Assembly: GCF_000469465.1 (NCBI RefSeq) | Contig: NZ_KI271813.1 | Span: forward strand, 1-61,817 | DNA length: 61,817 nt | Direction of reading: 5' to 3' | Source of the DNA: Gemella bergeri ATCC 700627 | GTDB taxonomy: Bacteria; Bacillota; Bacilli; Staphylococcales; Gemellaceae | Part shown: positions 1-8,424 of the stretch, piece after piece | Layout of the letters: every line of letters begins with the position of its first letter | Numbering within the stretch: position 1 is the stretch's first letter | The notes under the pieces: generated by a model | The model's input: the letters and a program-made list of their open reading frames with translations, nothing else | Told to the model about the DNA's origin: nothing | Databases searched by the model: none | Translations under genes and position numbers: made by a program

Positions 1-41
1 CCCTATCAGTCCTATATTTTGTAGATCCTTTTATTTTTAAG

Positions 42-68
42 TAAAAACCCTCACCTTTTATGTGAGAG
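42..68 (-). terminator. Intrinsic terminator after codY
   Basis: On the minus strand CTCAC pairs with GTGAG (50-54 with 62-66) around a 7-nt loop, and GGTTTTTA follows. It lies about 20 nt past the codY stop and should end codY transcription. The stem is short, so strength is uncertain. Confidence 0.6.
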
Positions 69-87
69 TTTATAACAATTTTACATT

Positions 88-870
88 TTAATATTCATTA
101 GAAAAAATTAACTCTAGGAAGTAATCTTTCAACACTTTTATATATGTTCCTTTCATTCCTAATGATTTTGACTCGATAATACCTGCACTTTCTAATTTAC
201 GTAGTGCATTGACAATAACTGAGCGTGTAATCCCTACTCTATCTGCTATTTTACTGGCAATAAGCAATCCTTCCGTTCCATTTAATTCTTTAAAAATATG
301 TTCAATTGCTTCTTTTTCTGAATATGAAAGAGAATTTAACGCCATATTAACCATATCTTTATCACGTGCCAGATTTTTTTCTTTATCTTGTTTTTCGTGC
401 ATGATTTCTATCCCCACCACAGTTGAAGCATATTCAGCAAGGACTAAATCATCGTCTTTAAAATCACTATCCATTCTACCGATTACCAGTGTACCTAGGC
501 GTTCACCACCACCACGAATTGGTAAAATTACCGTATAGGTATTACCTTCAAATCTTTCCTCTTCTTCTTCAGGAAAAATAGAAAGTTCATTTTTAAATGG
601 AATATTTACTTTTGTTGCATAAACTTTCATTGTAGCGTCCAGATATGCTTTGGGAACCTTTCTATCTTGAATTATTCTTTCCATTCTTTCATTAGAGTAG
701 TCGATAATAGAATCATAACCTAATATATTCCCTTCAACATCTAATATGTAAACTACCGAGTCTAATATTGGGCTAAGTCGCATTGCCATTGCTTCGAAAT
801 CAACGTTGTCATGTCTTCCTTCTTGTAAAATTGTGCTTATTTTTCTTGTTTTTTGTAATAAACTTGCCAT
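88..870 (-). CDS. codY: Global transcriptional repressor CodY
   Basis: The 260-residue protein has the usual length of CodY, the GTP- and branched-chain-amino-acid-sensing repressor of nutrient adaptation in low-GC Gram-positives. The N-terminal half (about 1-155) is the GAF-type ligand domain, starting MASLLQKTRKISTILQ as in the family. The C-terminal part (about 200-245) carries the winged helix-turn-helix with IASKIADRVGITRSVIVNALRKLE. The ATG is preceded by AAGGAG at good spacing. It has its own promoter (903-931) and terminator (42-68), so it is probably monocistronic, separate from trmFO upstream. The family call is very secure; ligand response is inferred from the family. Confidence 0.97.
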   Translation of the reverse strand: MASLLQKTRKISTILQEGRHDNVDFEAMAMRLSPILDSVVYILDVEGNILGYDSIIDYSNERMERIIQDRKVPKAYLDATMKVYATKVNIPFKNELSIFPEEEEERFEGNTYTVILPIRGGGERLGTLVIGRMDSDFKDDDLVLAEYASTVVGIEIMHEKQDKEKNLARDKDMVNMALNSLSYSEKEAIEHIFKELNGTEGLLIASKIADRVGITRSVIVNALRKLESAGIIESKSLGMKGTYIKVLKDYFLELIFSNEY

Positions 871-902
871 TTTTTTCTCCTTACAAAAATACTTCCCTGC
901 TT

Positions 903-931
903 ATTATAACACCTATTTTACAAAATTGTAA
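903..931 (-). promoter_or_regulatory. codY promoter
   Basis: On the minus strand TTACAA (926-931) is followed after 17 nt by a perfect TATAAT (903-908), placing the start about 25 nt upstream of the codY ATG. The -35 lies in a small dyad, TTACAA-TT-TTGTAA. The -10 is convincing and the -35 is weak. Confidence 0.6.
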
Positions 932-950
932 GACTTTTTTTGAAATTTAA

Positions 951-2255
951 TTAATTAATTTTGAAATTTTCTAAAATTTCTAACGATCTTTTAGCATATC
1001 TTGTATATTTTTCTTTTTTATCTTTTATTTTCTCTTCCAGTGGTTTAATTATTCCAAAATTTGCATTCATAGGTTGAAAATTCTTATTTGTATTATCAAC
1101 AATATAATTCGCCATCGCTCCAATCATTGTTTCTGTTGGAAAAATTACTTCTTTATCCTCAGTATTATATATTGCATTTAAAGCTGCTACAATTCCTGAA
1201 GCCGCACTTTCTACATACCCCTCTACTCCTGTCATCTGCCCTGCGAAATAAATATTTTTTTCTTTTTTTAGACGATATGTTCTTTCCAGCAGTTGTGGTG
1301 AATTAAGATAAGTATTTCTGTGCATAACGCCGTAACGAACAATATTTGCATTTTCTAACCCCGGTATTAAATTAATAATACGTTTTTGTTCTCCCCATTT
1401 TAAATGAGTCTGAAACCCTACAATATTGTAAAGTGTCCCTTCTTTATTATCTTGACGCAACTGCACTACTGCATATGGTCTTTTTTCTGTTTTCGGATCT
1501 TCTAAACCTACAGGCTTCAATGGACCGAATAACAGTGTTTTTTCGCCACGTTTTGCCATTTCCTCAAATGGCATACATCCCTCAAAATAAATTTCTTTTT
1601 CAAATTCTTTTAGCGGTGCTACTTCGGCATTTATCAATTCATTATAAAAAGTATAAAATTCTTCTTTTGTCATAGGACAATTTAGATATGCAGCCTCTCC
1701 TTTATCATAACGTGATTTTAGATATACTTTTTCAAAATTTATTGAGTCTTTTTCAATAATTGGAGCTGCCGCATCATAAAAGTATAAACCGTCTTGGTTT
1801 GTATATTTTCTAATATCTTCACTTAATAAATCTGTAGTTAAAGGACCTGTAGCGACGATTACCGGTACATCACCTTTAGGTATTGCTGATATTTCTTTTT
1901 CTATAATATTGATATTCGGATGCTCTTTTATTTTTTCTGTTATCATCTTTGAAAAGCGATCTCTGTCTACCGCCAAAGCACCACCTGCCGGAACTTGAGT
2001 AGTATCGGCACATTCTATAATAATAGAATTCAGTCTTCTCATTTCTTCTTTCAACAATCCGACCGCATTTGTTATGTTATTCGCTCTTAATGAGTTTGAA
2101 CACACCAACTCTGCAAAATTTTTCGTTTTATGTGCCGGAGTCATTTTTTTAGGACGCATTTCATATAAATCTACCTTAACGCCACGTGTTGCTAATTGCC
2201 ATGCTGCTTCACTGCCGGCTAATCCTGCTCCAATTACGATTACTTTTTTTTCCAT
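951..2255 (-). CDS. trmFO: tRNA m5U54 methyltransferase, folate- and FAD-dependent (TrmFO)
   Basis: TrmFO makes 5-methyluridine at position 54 of the tRNA T-loop using methylenetetrahydrofolate and FAD. The N-terminal [18 protein letters not shown] is the FAD-binding dinucleotide fold. [13 protein letters not shown] and [18 protein letters not shown] are family signatures. At 434 residues the length is normal. I place the start at the ATG at 2255; a TTG one codon earlier is less likely. It is the last gene of a tRNA-modification cluster after the cysteine desulfurase and thiI, 15 nt from the thiI stop, so probably co-transcribed. The cofactor links it to folA and thyA further on in the window. 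Confidence 0.95.
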   Translation of the reverse strand: MEKKVIVIGAGLAGSEAAWQLATRGVKVDLYEMRPKKMTPAHKTKNFAELVCSNSLRANNITNAVGLLKEEMRRLNSIIIECADTTQVPAGGALAVDRDRFSKMITEKIKEHPNINIIEKEISAIPKGDVPVIVATGPLTTDLLSEDIRKYTNQDGLYFYDAAAPIIEKDSINFEKVYLKSRYDKGEAAYLNCPMTKEEFYTFYNELINAEVAPLKEFEKEIYFEGCMPFEEMAKRGEKTLLFGPLKPVGLEDPKTEKRPYAVVQLRQDNKEGTLYNIVGFQTHLKWGEQKRIINLIPGLENANIVRYGVMHRNTYLNSPQLLERTYRLKKEKNIYFAGQMTGVEGYVESAASGIVAALNAIYNTEDKEVIFPTETMIGAMANYIVDNTNKNFQPMNANFGIIKPLEEKIKDKKEKYTRYAKRSLEILENFKIN

Positions 2256-2270
2256 CAAATTCTCTCTTTC

Positions 2271-3512
2271 TTATAATAACTCTGAAAATTTATTTTGTAA
2301 ATTTTTTTCTATTTCCATATTTTTAGTTGTTACTTTTCCATTTTTATCAAATAAATAAGTTTCCACACTTGTTAAAGTTTTTTTAATTAGTTCTGAATAA
2401 TCATCACGCATTTCATACTCTACTATTTTCTCTAATTTCGGTTTTGTTTTCGGCGATTTTGGTGTAAAAATAGTACAACAATCCTCAAACGGTAAATTAG
2501 AAATTTTCAAAGTGCCTATATCAGTTGCAATTTTTATTATATCAACTTTATCCATTGTTAATAGCGGACGTAATATAGGAATATTGGTAACGGCGTTAAT
2601 GCAGTTCATTGATTCCAGTGTTTGACTAGCTACTTGACCTAGTGATTCGCCGGTTGCTATAGCAAGACAATTTTCTTTTTTCGCAACTTCTTCCGCTATA
2701 CGCAACATAAAACGGCGTGTTGAAGTCATAGTATAATTAGATGGTATTCTCTTTACTATTTCTGTTTGTAATTCTGTAAAATTTACCACATGTAATTTTA
2801 CTCTTCCTACTACTTCACTAAGTTTTGTTGTTAAATCAAAAATTTTATTCAAAGCATCTTGGGATGTGAATGGTGGAGATTGAAAGTGAATCATTTCTAC
2901 TTCAACACCTTTTACCTGCAAAGTATGAGCTGCCACCGGTGAATCAATACCACCAGAAAGCAATAATAATGCTTTTGATGATGTATTTACCGGAAAACCT
3001 CCAACACCTTTTATAAAATCTGTGAAAATAAAAATCCCTTCACTTCGTACTTCTACATTAATAATAAAATCCGGTTGTTTTACATTTACTTTTAAATTTG
3101 GGTAGTTTACCAATACGTAACTTCCAAAAATATTATTTAATTCATTAGTATTATAATCAAAATGTTTATTTGATCTTTTAGTTTGGATTTTAAATGTATA
3201 ATTTTTATCTAATTTTGTATTCAATAAACTATCTATTATTTTTTTTGCTTTATCTATATTCAAATCAGCACGTAATACCGGTGAAAAATTGTGAATTCCG
3301 GGTATATGTTTTAATTTTTCTATGATTTTATCTATATAATCGTTATTATCAAAATGAATATACATTCTATCTCGTTTGGTTTGAATATGAAATCCTTTTA
3401 ACCCTTGTAAGTTATATCGAATATTTTTTGTTAATTTTTTTAAAAATTCATTTCTGTTACCAGATTTTAGAGTAAGTTCTCCATATCTGATTATAATATG
3501 ACTATATTCCAC
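2271..3512 (-). CDS. thiI: tRNA 4-thiouridine synthase ThiI
   Basis: ThiI adenylates U8 of tRNA and transfers sulfur to make 4-thiouridine; it can also serve thiamine thiazole synthesis. The 413 residues show an N-terminal ferredoxin-like and THUMP region (to about 165) and a PP-loop ATPase domain with LLLSGGIDSPVAAH at about 185. There is no C-terminal rhodanese domain, the short form seen in Bacillus. The start is GTG at 3512, preceded by AGAGGT inside the upstream gene, and overlaps that gene by 11 nt, so translation is probably coupled. The cysteine desulfurase just upstream is the likely sulfur donor. Confidence 0.95.
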   Translation of the reverse strand: MEYSHIIIRYGELTLKSGNRNEFLKKLTKNIRYNLQGLKGFHIQTKRDRMYIHFDNNDYIDKIIEKLKHIPGIHNFSPVLRADLNIDKAKKIIDSLLNTKLDKNYTFKIQTKRSNKHFDYNTNELNNIFGSYVLVNYPNLKVNVKQPDFIINVEVRSEGIFIFTDFIKGVGGFPVNTSSKALLLLSGGIDSPVAAHTLQVKGVEVEMIHFQSPPFTSQDALNKIFDLTTKLSEVVGRVKLHVVNFTELQTEIVKRIPSNYTMTSTRRFMLRIAEEVAKKENCLAIATGESLGQVASQTLESMNCINAVTNIPILRPLLTMDKVDIIKIATDIGTLKISNLPFEDCCTIFTPKSPKTKPKLEKIVEYEMRDDYSELIKKTLTSVETYLFDKNGKVTTKNMEIEKNLQNKFSELL

Positions 3513-4650
3513 TCTCTATTACCTCTTTAAATTTTTTGTATTCTTCTTTAAATATACTAATAAATGTTTCAATCTCTTCTAAAGTTGTCATATAAGAAAA
3601 ACTGACTCTAATGCTTCCTTGAATATTTTCTTTTGATAATCCTCGTGCATATAAGGCTTCATTCAAATGGAATGTTTTCGATGAACAAGCACTTGTTGTT
3701 GATACCATTATATCATGCTCATTAAGAGCATTAACTATTGCCTCCCCTTTTATCTTCGGTAAACTTATATTTAATATTGAATTAACATAATTATCATTTA
3801 ATGGAGAATTTAAAACTACATATTCTAATTGTCCCAGTTCATCAATAATTTTCTTTTTAAAAACTTTATGTTGTTCTTTAACAATATCTATTTTCTCAAA
3901 CGATAATCTTAATGCTTTAGCTAGTGATACTGCACCGGCTACATTAACCGTCCCGCTTCGCAGCCCGGTTTCTTGTCCCCCTCCGAATGTAATATTATGT
4001 ACTGTACGACGTGATTTTAAATACAGTAGTCCAACACCTTTTAAACCATGAAACTTATGCGCAGAGATTGAATAGCTGTCAACCTTGGTCAAATTAATTT
4101 TTTCTTTTATAACCCCTTGTACACCATCAACATGAAAATGTACTTTCGGATAATCTTCTAATATCTTGATTATCTGTTCTATAGGTTGCACTGCACCAAA
4201 GATATTATTAACATGCATAACACTCACTAAAATTGTTTCTTTTGTTAATAAAGATTTAAAATGCTCAAGATTGATAAATCCATGTTTATCAACATCAACA
4301 TAATCAAGAACGAAACCTCGATGTTCTAATTCTCTAAACGTTTCTAATACAGATGGATGTTCAATTTTAGAAACAATAATACGATTACCAAAATCTTTTT
4401 TATGTTCTACGCTTCCCAATAAAGCAATATTATTACTCTCCGTTGCACATGATGTAAAATATAAAGTATCGCTATCAACACCCAACAAACTTGCTATTTG
4501 TTCACGTGCAGCCGTTAATAATTTATTAGCAGTTTTTCCATATTTATTAATACTGGCAGGATTGCCGAAATATGTGCTGTTAATTTCAACAAATGTTTTT
4601 AAAACCTCTTCATATGGTTTTGTTGTTGCACAATTATCTAAATATATCAT
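3502..4650 (-). CDS. nifZ: Cysteine desulfurase (NifS/IscS family), partner of ThiI
   Basis: This PLP enzyme removes sulfur from cysteine to form a persulfide. MIYLDNCATTKPYEEV is the typical N-terminus. SISAHKFHGLKGVGLLYL holds the PLP lysine, and TTSACSSKTFHLN holds the active cysteine. Length is 382 residues. The ATG at 4650 follows GAAAGGAAAT; the TTG five codons earlier overlaps the ribosome-binding site and is unlikely. Overlap with thiI matches the Bacillus nifZ-thiI pair, so I infer a dedicated role in tRNA thiolation rather than general iron-sulfur assembly. The symbol is by synteny; the enzyme family is certain. Confidence 0.9.
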   Translation of the reverse strand: MIYLDNCATTKPYEEVLKTFVEINSTYFGNPASINKYGKTANKLLTAAREQIASLLGVDSDTLYFTSCATESNNIALLGSVEHKKDFGNRIIVSKIEHPSVLETFRELEHRGFVLDYVDVDKHGFINLEHFKSLLTKETILVSVMHVNNIFGAVQPIEQIIKILEDYPKVHFHVDGVQGVIKEKINLTKVDSYSISAHKFHGLKGVGLLYLKSRRTVHNITFGGGQETGLRSGTVNVAGAVSLAKALRLSFEKIDIVKEQHKVFKKKIIDELGQLEYVVLNSPLNDNYVNSILNISLPKIKGEAIVNALNEHDIMVSTTSACSSKTFHLNEALYARGLSKENIQGSIRVSFSYMTTLEEIETFISIFKEEYKKFKEVIESGI

Positions 4651-4699
4651 ATTATTTCCTTTCAATATATTTCTTTACTAATTCATTAATTACTATAAA

Positions 4700-4728
4700 A
4701 GTATATAACAAATAATACGTTTTATCAA
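4700..4728 (-). promoter_or_regulatory. Promoter of the nifZ-thiI-trmFO operon
   Basis: On the minus strand TTGATA (4723-4728) is followed after 17 nt by TATACT (4700-4705). Transcription would start about 40 nt before the nifZ ATG. Both hexamers are close to the SigA consensus. Confidence 0.65.
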
Positions 4729-4811
4729 TAGTAGTCAATTAAAACAAATATAACTATATAAATATAGATTTTTTATAAAATTAAATTTTTATTATCAAAA
4801 AACATAAATCA

Positions 4812-4850
4812 TAAAATAAAATAGCACTAGGAACAATAATCTATGTGCTA
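4812..4850 (-). terminator. Intrinsic terminator after the thioesterase gene
   Basis: On the minus strand a stem built on TAGCAC/GTGCTA (4822-4827 with 4845-4850), extended by TAG/CTA around one bulged base, is followed by TTTTATTTTAT. It closes the cmk-plsC-thioesterase group and separates it from nifZ. Confidence 0.8.
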
Positions 4851-4861
4851 TCTTATCTAAG

Positions 4862-5287
4862 CTATTTTTCATTATTTACAACATCTTTTAAAATTTGATC
4901 CCATTTAGGAAGATTTCTATCTATTCTAATAGCTCTTTCACCATTAATTTTTAAAATACTATGTGAAGATGAAGCTAGAATAATAACTTCTTCATTGATT
5001 AGAAATTCATAGGAAAAAATCGTTTTAACACCGTTATGTTTATCAATCCATACTTTTATAAAGATATCTTGGTTTTCAAATTTAATATTTTTTCTTATTG
5101 AATATTTTACTTCAATATCGGCATAATATAAATCATACTCTATAAGACTATCAATATTAATCCCTAAACTACTAAAAAAATGTTTTTTAGCAAGATTAAG
5201 CCATTCATAAATATATTTATTATCTAAATATCCCGATTTATTAAAAAATTTCTTTTCCAATTTGAATTTTATAATTTTTTCATACAT
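4862..5287 (-). CDS. Hotdog-fold acyl-CoA thioesterase-like protein
   Basis: The 141 residues resemble the 4-hydroxybenzoyl-CoA thioesterase (YbgC/FcbC) group. There is an N-terminal segment with GYLDNKYIYEWLNLAKKHFF (about residues 19-38) where the family has its catalytic loop and long helix, followed by strands rich in I/V/F. The family motif DxxGxxNNxxY reads NKSGYLDNKY here, so the catalytic Asp appears to be Asn. This may lower activity or mark a distinct subgroup. It follows plsC after 1 nt, implying co-transcription and a role near lipid synthesis. Substrate unknown; the family call is moderate because overall similarity is judged by eye. Confidence 0.6.
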   Translation of the reverse strand: MYEKIIKFKLEKKFFNKSGYLDNKYIYEWLNLAKKHFFSSLGINIDSLIEYDLYYADIEVKYSIRKNIKFENQDIFIKVWIDKHNGVKTIFSYEFLINEEVIILASSSHSILKINGERAIRIDRNLPKWDQILKDVVNNEK

Positions 5288-5288
5288 A

Positions 5289-5876
5289 TTATCTCTCCTT
5301 AGCGATTAAATTAGAAATAGAGTTCATTAAAATCTCTGTTATTTCATCATGAGTTTTACCAGATTCTTTTAATGCCGTGGCATCTATTTCATCACCCACA
5401 ACTATCTTTATCCTAGAAAATAATCTAAAATTCTTATTAGGTATTATAGCAAACGGTAATATTTTTGTTTTTGCCCTTGTCGCTATAAATGATGCTCCGT
5501 TATGTGTTTCACCCAAACTAAGCTCTTTAGATTTAGAACGAGTTCCTTCCGGAAATATTCCGACTACTTCTCCTTCTTTTAATAATTTTATACTCTTATT
5601 TATTGCCGTTTTATCAAATGTTCCTCTTTTAATCGGTATAGCACCTGTTGACTCTAATGCCTGCTTTACAAAAAATATTTTAAACAATTCTTCTTTTGCA
5701 ATAAAACGAATATTTTTCGTGAAAAATGCCGGAAATAAAAGCGGATCGTGATTACTCAAATGATTCCCGGAAATAACTATTCCTTTAGCATTTTCAATTT
5801 TTGAACCATTTATTATTGTTACCTTGTAAAATATCCTATAATAAATCGACAGTAATATTTTTATAAATTTATACAT
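5289..5876 (-). CDS. plsC: 1-acyl-sn-glycerol-3-phosphate acyltransferase PlsC
   Basis: PlsC adds the second acyl chain to lysophosphatidic acid, making phosphatidic acid at the membrane. The acyltransferase block I is GNHLSNHDPLLFP (NHxxxxD, about residues 38-46), and the substrate-binding block is GIFPEGTRSKSKE (about 106-118). A hydrophobic N-terminal segment can associate with the membrane. Length is 195 residues, normal for the short Gram-positive form. It sits 13 nt after cmk, the same cmk-plsC pairing known in Listeria and Bacillus relatives, and 1 nt before the thioesterase gene. Confidence 0.93.
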   Translation of the reverse strand: MYKFIKILLSIYYRIFYKVTIINGSKIENAKGIVISGNHLSNHDPLLFPAFFTKNIRFIAKEELFKIFFVKQALESTGAIPIKRGTFDKTAINKSIKLLKEGEVVGIFPEGTRSKSKELSLGETHNGASFIATRAKTKILPFAIIPNKNFRLFSRIKIVVGDEIDATALKESGKTHDEITEILMNSISNLIAKER

Positions 5877-5889
5877 AAATACACTTCCT

Positions 5890-6564
5890 CTAATTTAAAA
5901 CATTTTTAATAAGTGAAACTATTTTCTCTACAACTTCATCTATAGATAAATCCGTTGTATCAATTAAAATTGCAGAATTAACTTTTACAAGAGGAGCGAT
6001 TTCTCTATTTTCATCTTGATAATCACGTGCTGCAATGTCTTTCATAACATTTTTAAAATCAACGTCTGTAATACCTTGTTTTTTAAAATCAAGAACTCTT
6101 CGTCTCGCTCGTTCTTCTACACTTGCCGTTAAAAATATTTTCACATCGGCATTAGGTAAGACAACAGATGCAATATCTCTACCATCCATTATTATATTAC
6201 CTACCTTTGATAAATTTCTTTGACTATCAATTAGAAAACTACGTACAGCGGGAGATTTTGAAAATAAAGATGTATATTTCGATACTTTTGCCGTTCTTAT
6301 TTTACCACTTACGTCTTCGTTATTTATAAAAACATGCTGAATTCCTTTTATAAATTTAACTTCAAAATTAACTCGTTTTAATAATTCAACTATTTTTTCC
6401 TCGCATAATTCAGTTAAATTATTTTCTAAAAAATTATATGTTAATGCTCTATACATAGCACCAGTATCAACATAATTAAATCCTAATTTGTCAGCAACCA
6501 ACTTAGTTATTGTACTTTTCCCCGATCCTGCCGGCCCATCAACAGCTACTGATATATATTTCAT
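5890..6564 (-). CDS. cmk: Cytidylate kinase
   Basis: Cmk phosphorylates CMP and dCMP to the diphosphates. The P-loop is GPAGSGKST near residue 10. DTGAMYRA and the later DGRDIASVV and FLTASVEERARRR are the CMP-binding and lid signatures. Length is 224 residues from the ATG at 6564, which follows GTGAGGTATAAA. A GTG four codons upstream overlaps that ribosome-binding site and is rejected. It is the first gene of the cmk-plsC-thioesterase group. Confidence 0.96.
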   Translation of the reverse strand: MKYISVAVDGPAGSGKSTITKLVADKLGFNYVDTGAMYRALTYNFLENNLTELCEEKIVELLKRVNFEVKFIKGIQHVFINNEDVSGKIRTAKVSKYTSLFSKSPAVRSFLIDSQRNLSKVGNIIMDGRDIASVVLPNADVKIFLTASVEERARRRVLDFKKQGITDVDFKNVMKDIAARDYQDENREIAPLVKVNSAILIDTTDLSIDEVVEKIVSLIKNVLN

Positions 6565-6688
6565 TTTATACCTCACGAAAATTTACTTTTATTTCTCCTA
6601 AAATTAATTAGAAATCTAAACAATTAATATTATAACATATACCACATTTAATCTCTAGTTTAATAATAATTTTATCTTAAATTAAATA

Positions 6689-6729
6689 TAGGAGACGGTT
6701 AAAAAAATACATTTTTTATTCCGCTCCTA
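6689..6729. terminator. Long hairpin between glyS and cmk
   Basis: TAGGAG-A-CGG (6689-6698) pairs with CCG-CTCCTA (6721-6729), leaving one bulged base, and the A-rich and T-rich inner parts can pair as well. It lies about 30 nt past the glyS stop and probably ends glyS transcription. The flank is only moderately U-rich, so it may instead be a processing structure. Confidence 0.5.
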
Positions 6730-6761
6730 CAAGATTTCTGATTAACCTTTATAATAAATCC

Positions 6762-8135
6762 TTAGAATTTTATTTTTTCAGAAATATATTCTTTAAGTTC
6801 ACTTATTGGAAGACGAGTTTGTTCCATGGTATCACGATCACGAATTGTAACCATTCCATCATTTTCTGATTCGAAATCATATGTTATACAAAATGGAGTT
6901 CCTACTTCATCTTGTCGTCTGTAACGTTTACCTATAGAACCCGTTTCATCAAAATCCACCATAAAATCAGCTGATAATTCTTTATATATTTCCTCAGCTT
7001 TATTACTTAATTTTTTAGAAAGTGGTAATACAGCCGCTTTAAACGGTGCTAACACCGGATGAAATTTAAGCACTGTACGAGTATCATTTTCTCCAACCTG
7101 TTCTTCATTATACGCATCACATAAAAATGCTAATAAAACCCTATCAACTCCGACAGATGGTTCAATACAATATGGAATATACTTTTCTTTTGTTGATAAA
7201 TCCTGATATGACAAGTCTTGACCTGAATATTCCATATGTTGTTTTAAATCATAATCTGTTCTATCGGCAACACCCCAAAGTTCTCCCCAACCAAATGGGA
7301 ATTTAAACTCTATATCGGTTGTTGCATTTGAGTAATGTGATAATTCTTCTTTTTCATGATCACGTAAACGAATATTCTCTTTTGTCATCCCTAGATCTAG
7401 TAACCATTTTTCACAATAATTACGCCAGAAAGAGTGCCACTCTAAATCTTCACCGGGCTGACAGAAAAATTCAAGTTCCATTTGTTCAAACTCACGAGTT
7501 CTGAAAATAAAATTACCGGGTGTAATTTCATTACGAAATGATTTACCGATTTGTCCGATACCAAACGGAAGTTTTTTACGCATACTACGTTGAACATTTT
7601 TGAAATTAACAAAGATTCCTTGTGCAGTTTCCGGACGCAAATAAATTTGACTTGTAGCATTTTCTACAACACCTTGATTTGTTTTAAACATAAGATTAAA
7701 TTGTCTTATATTTGTAAAATCATGTCCACCACACTCAGGACACTTAATTTGTTCACGTTTTATAATATTTTCCAATTCTTCAAATGGTAATCCATCTACA
7801 ATTACATCTTCATTTTTTTCATTAAAGTAGTATTCTTCAATTAATTTATCAGCTCGTAATCTTGATTTACAAATTTTACAATCCATCATCGGATCACTAA
7901 AATTACCAATATGCCCTGATGCTTCCCAAGTACGTGGATTCATGAAAATAGCAGCATCTAATCCCACATTATATGATGATTCTTGTATAAATTTTTTCCA
8001 CCATGCTTTTTTTATGTTATTTTTCAACTCAACACCTAGCGGACCATAGTCCCATGTATTGGCTAGACCACCATAAATTTCAGAACCCTGAAATACAAAA
8101 CCTCTATTTTTTGCTAAAGATAATATTTTTTCCAT
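6762..8135 (-). CDS. glyS: Glycyl-tRNA synthetase, single-chain class II type
   Basis: The enzyme charges tRNA-Gly. At 457 residues it is the dimeric eukaryote-like form, not the two-gene glyQ/glyS form. The N-terminus [28 protein letters not shown] is motif-1-like. A zinc-ribbon-like insert has CKICKS (about 80-86) and CPECGGHDF (about 135-143). [25 protein letters not shown] is motif 2, and [14 protein letters not shown] is motif 3. The ATG follows GGAGGAAATAAAA. Expression is controlled by the T-box upstream (8170-8365). It lies between an ABC-F gene and cmk. Confidence 0.97.
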   Translation of the reverse strand: MEKILSLAKNRGFVFQGSEIYGGLANTWDYGPLGVELKNNIKKAWWKKFIQESSYNVGLDAAIFMNPRTWEASGHIGNFSDPMMDCKICKSRLRADKLIEEYYFNEKNEDVIVDGLPFEELENIIKREQIKCPECGGHDFTNIRQFNLMFKTNQGVVENATSQIYLRPETAQGIFVNFKNVQRSMRKKLPFGIGQIGKSFRNEITPGNFIFRTREFEQMELEFFCQPGEDLEWHSFWRNYCEKWLLDLGMTKENIRLRDHEKEELSHYSNATTDIEFKFPFGWGELWGVADRTDYDLKQHMEYSGQDLSYQDLSTKEKYIPYCIEPSVGVDRVLLAFLCDAYNEEQVGENDTRTVLKFHPVLAPFKAAVLPLSKKLSNKAEEIYKELSADFMVDFDETGSIGKRYRRQDEVGTPFCITYDFESENDGMVTIRDRDTMEQTRLPISELKEYISEKIKF

Positions 8136-8169
8136 TTTTATTTCCTCCTAAAATTAAAATATTAAATAT

Positions 8170-8365
8170 AAAAAACCCTAGATATGCTAGGCATATCTAG
8201 GGACGAAAATTCTCCGCGGTTCCACCCTGATTAGTAAAAACTCAACTCATTTTTAGTATTAAATTTTATTAATGCCATTTTTAAATTATTGATCTTTCAC
8301 CATCATCAACTCGCTTTAATATAGATATTTTACCATTTATTAACTAAAGTTTCAAGTAATTGCAG
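8170..8365 (-). promoter_or_regulatory. T-box riboswitch (glycine) with terminator, upstream of glyS
   Basis: On the minus strand the T-box sequence AGGGTGGAACCGCGG lies at 8214-8228. The distal Stem I loop GATGGTGAAAG is closed by TTGAT/ATCAA, and the AAAGCGA block sits just 5' of it. ATGGCATT supplies a GGC (glycine) specifier at 8274-8276. Downstream is a terminator with an 11-bp perfect stem, CCCTAGATATG/CATATCTAGGG (8176-8186 with 8192-8202), followed by TTTTTT. Uncharged tRNA-Gly should stabilise the antiterminator and allow glyS expression. The 5' end is estimated; no separate Stem II is evident, as in glycine T-boxes. Confidence 0.92.
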
Positions 8366-8424
8366 TAATTTTATAAACAAAATATTTATATTAATTATTT
8401 GTAGTTTTTATTTAATACAAATTT

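Noticed and set aside
965-979. CodY-box-like AATTTTCTAAAATTT near the codY promoter
   Set aside because: Two mismatches to the consensus, inside the end of trmFO, and such AT strings are expected often at this composition.
8328-8356. TTGAAA-17-TAAAAT as the glyS promoter
   Set aside because: It would remove the 5' strand of Stem I; alignment of AAAGCGA and the distal loop with known glycine T-boxes implies a start further upstream. Kept only as an uncertainty.
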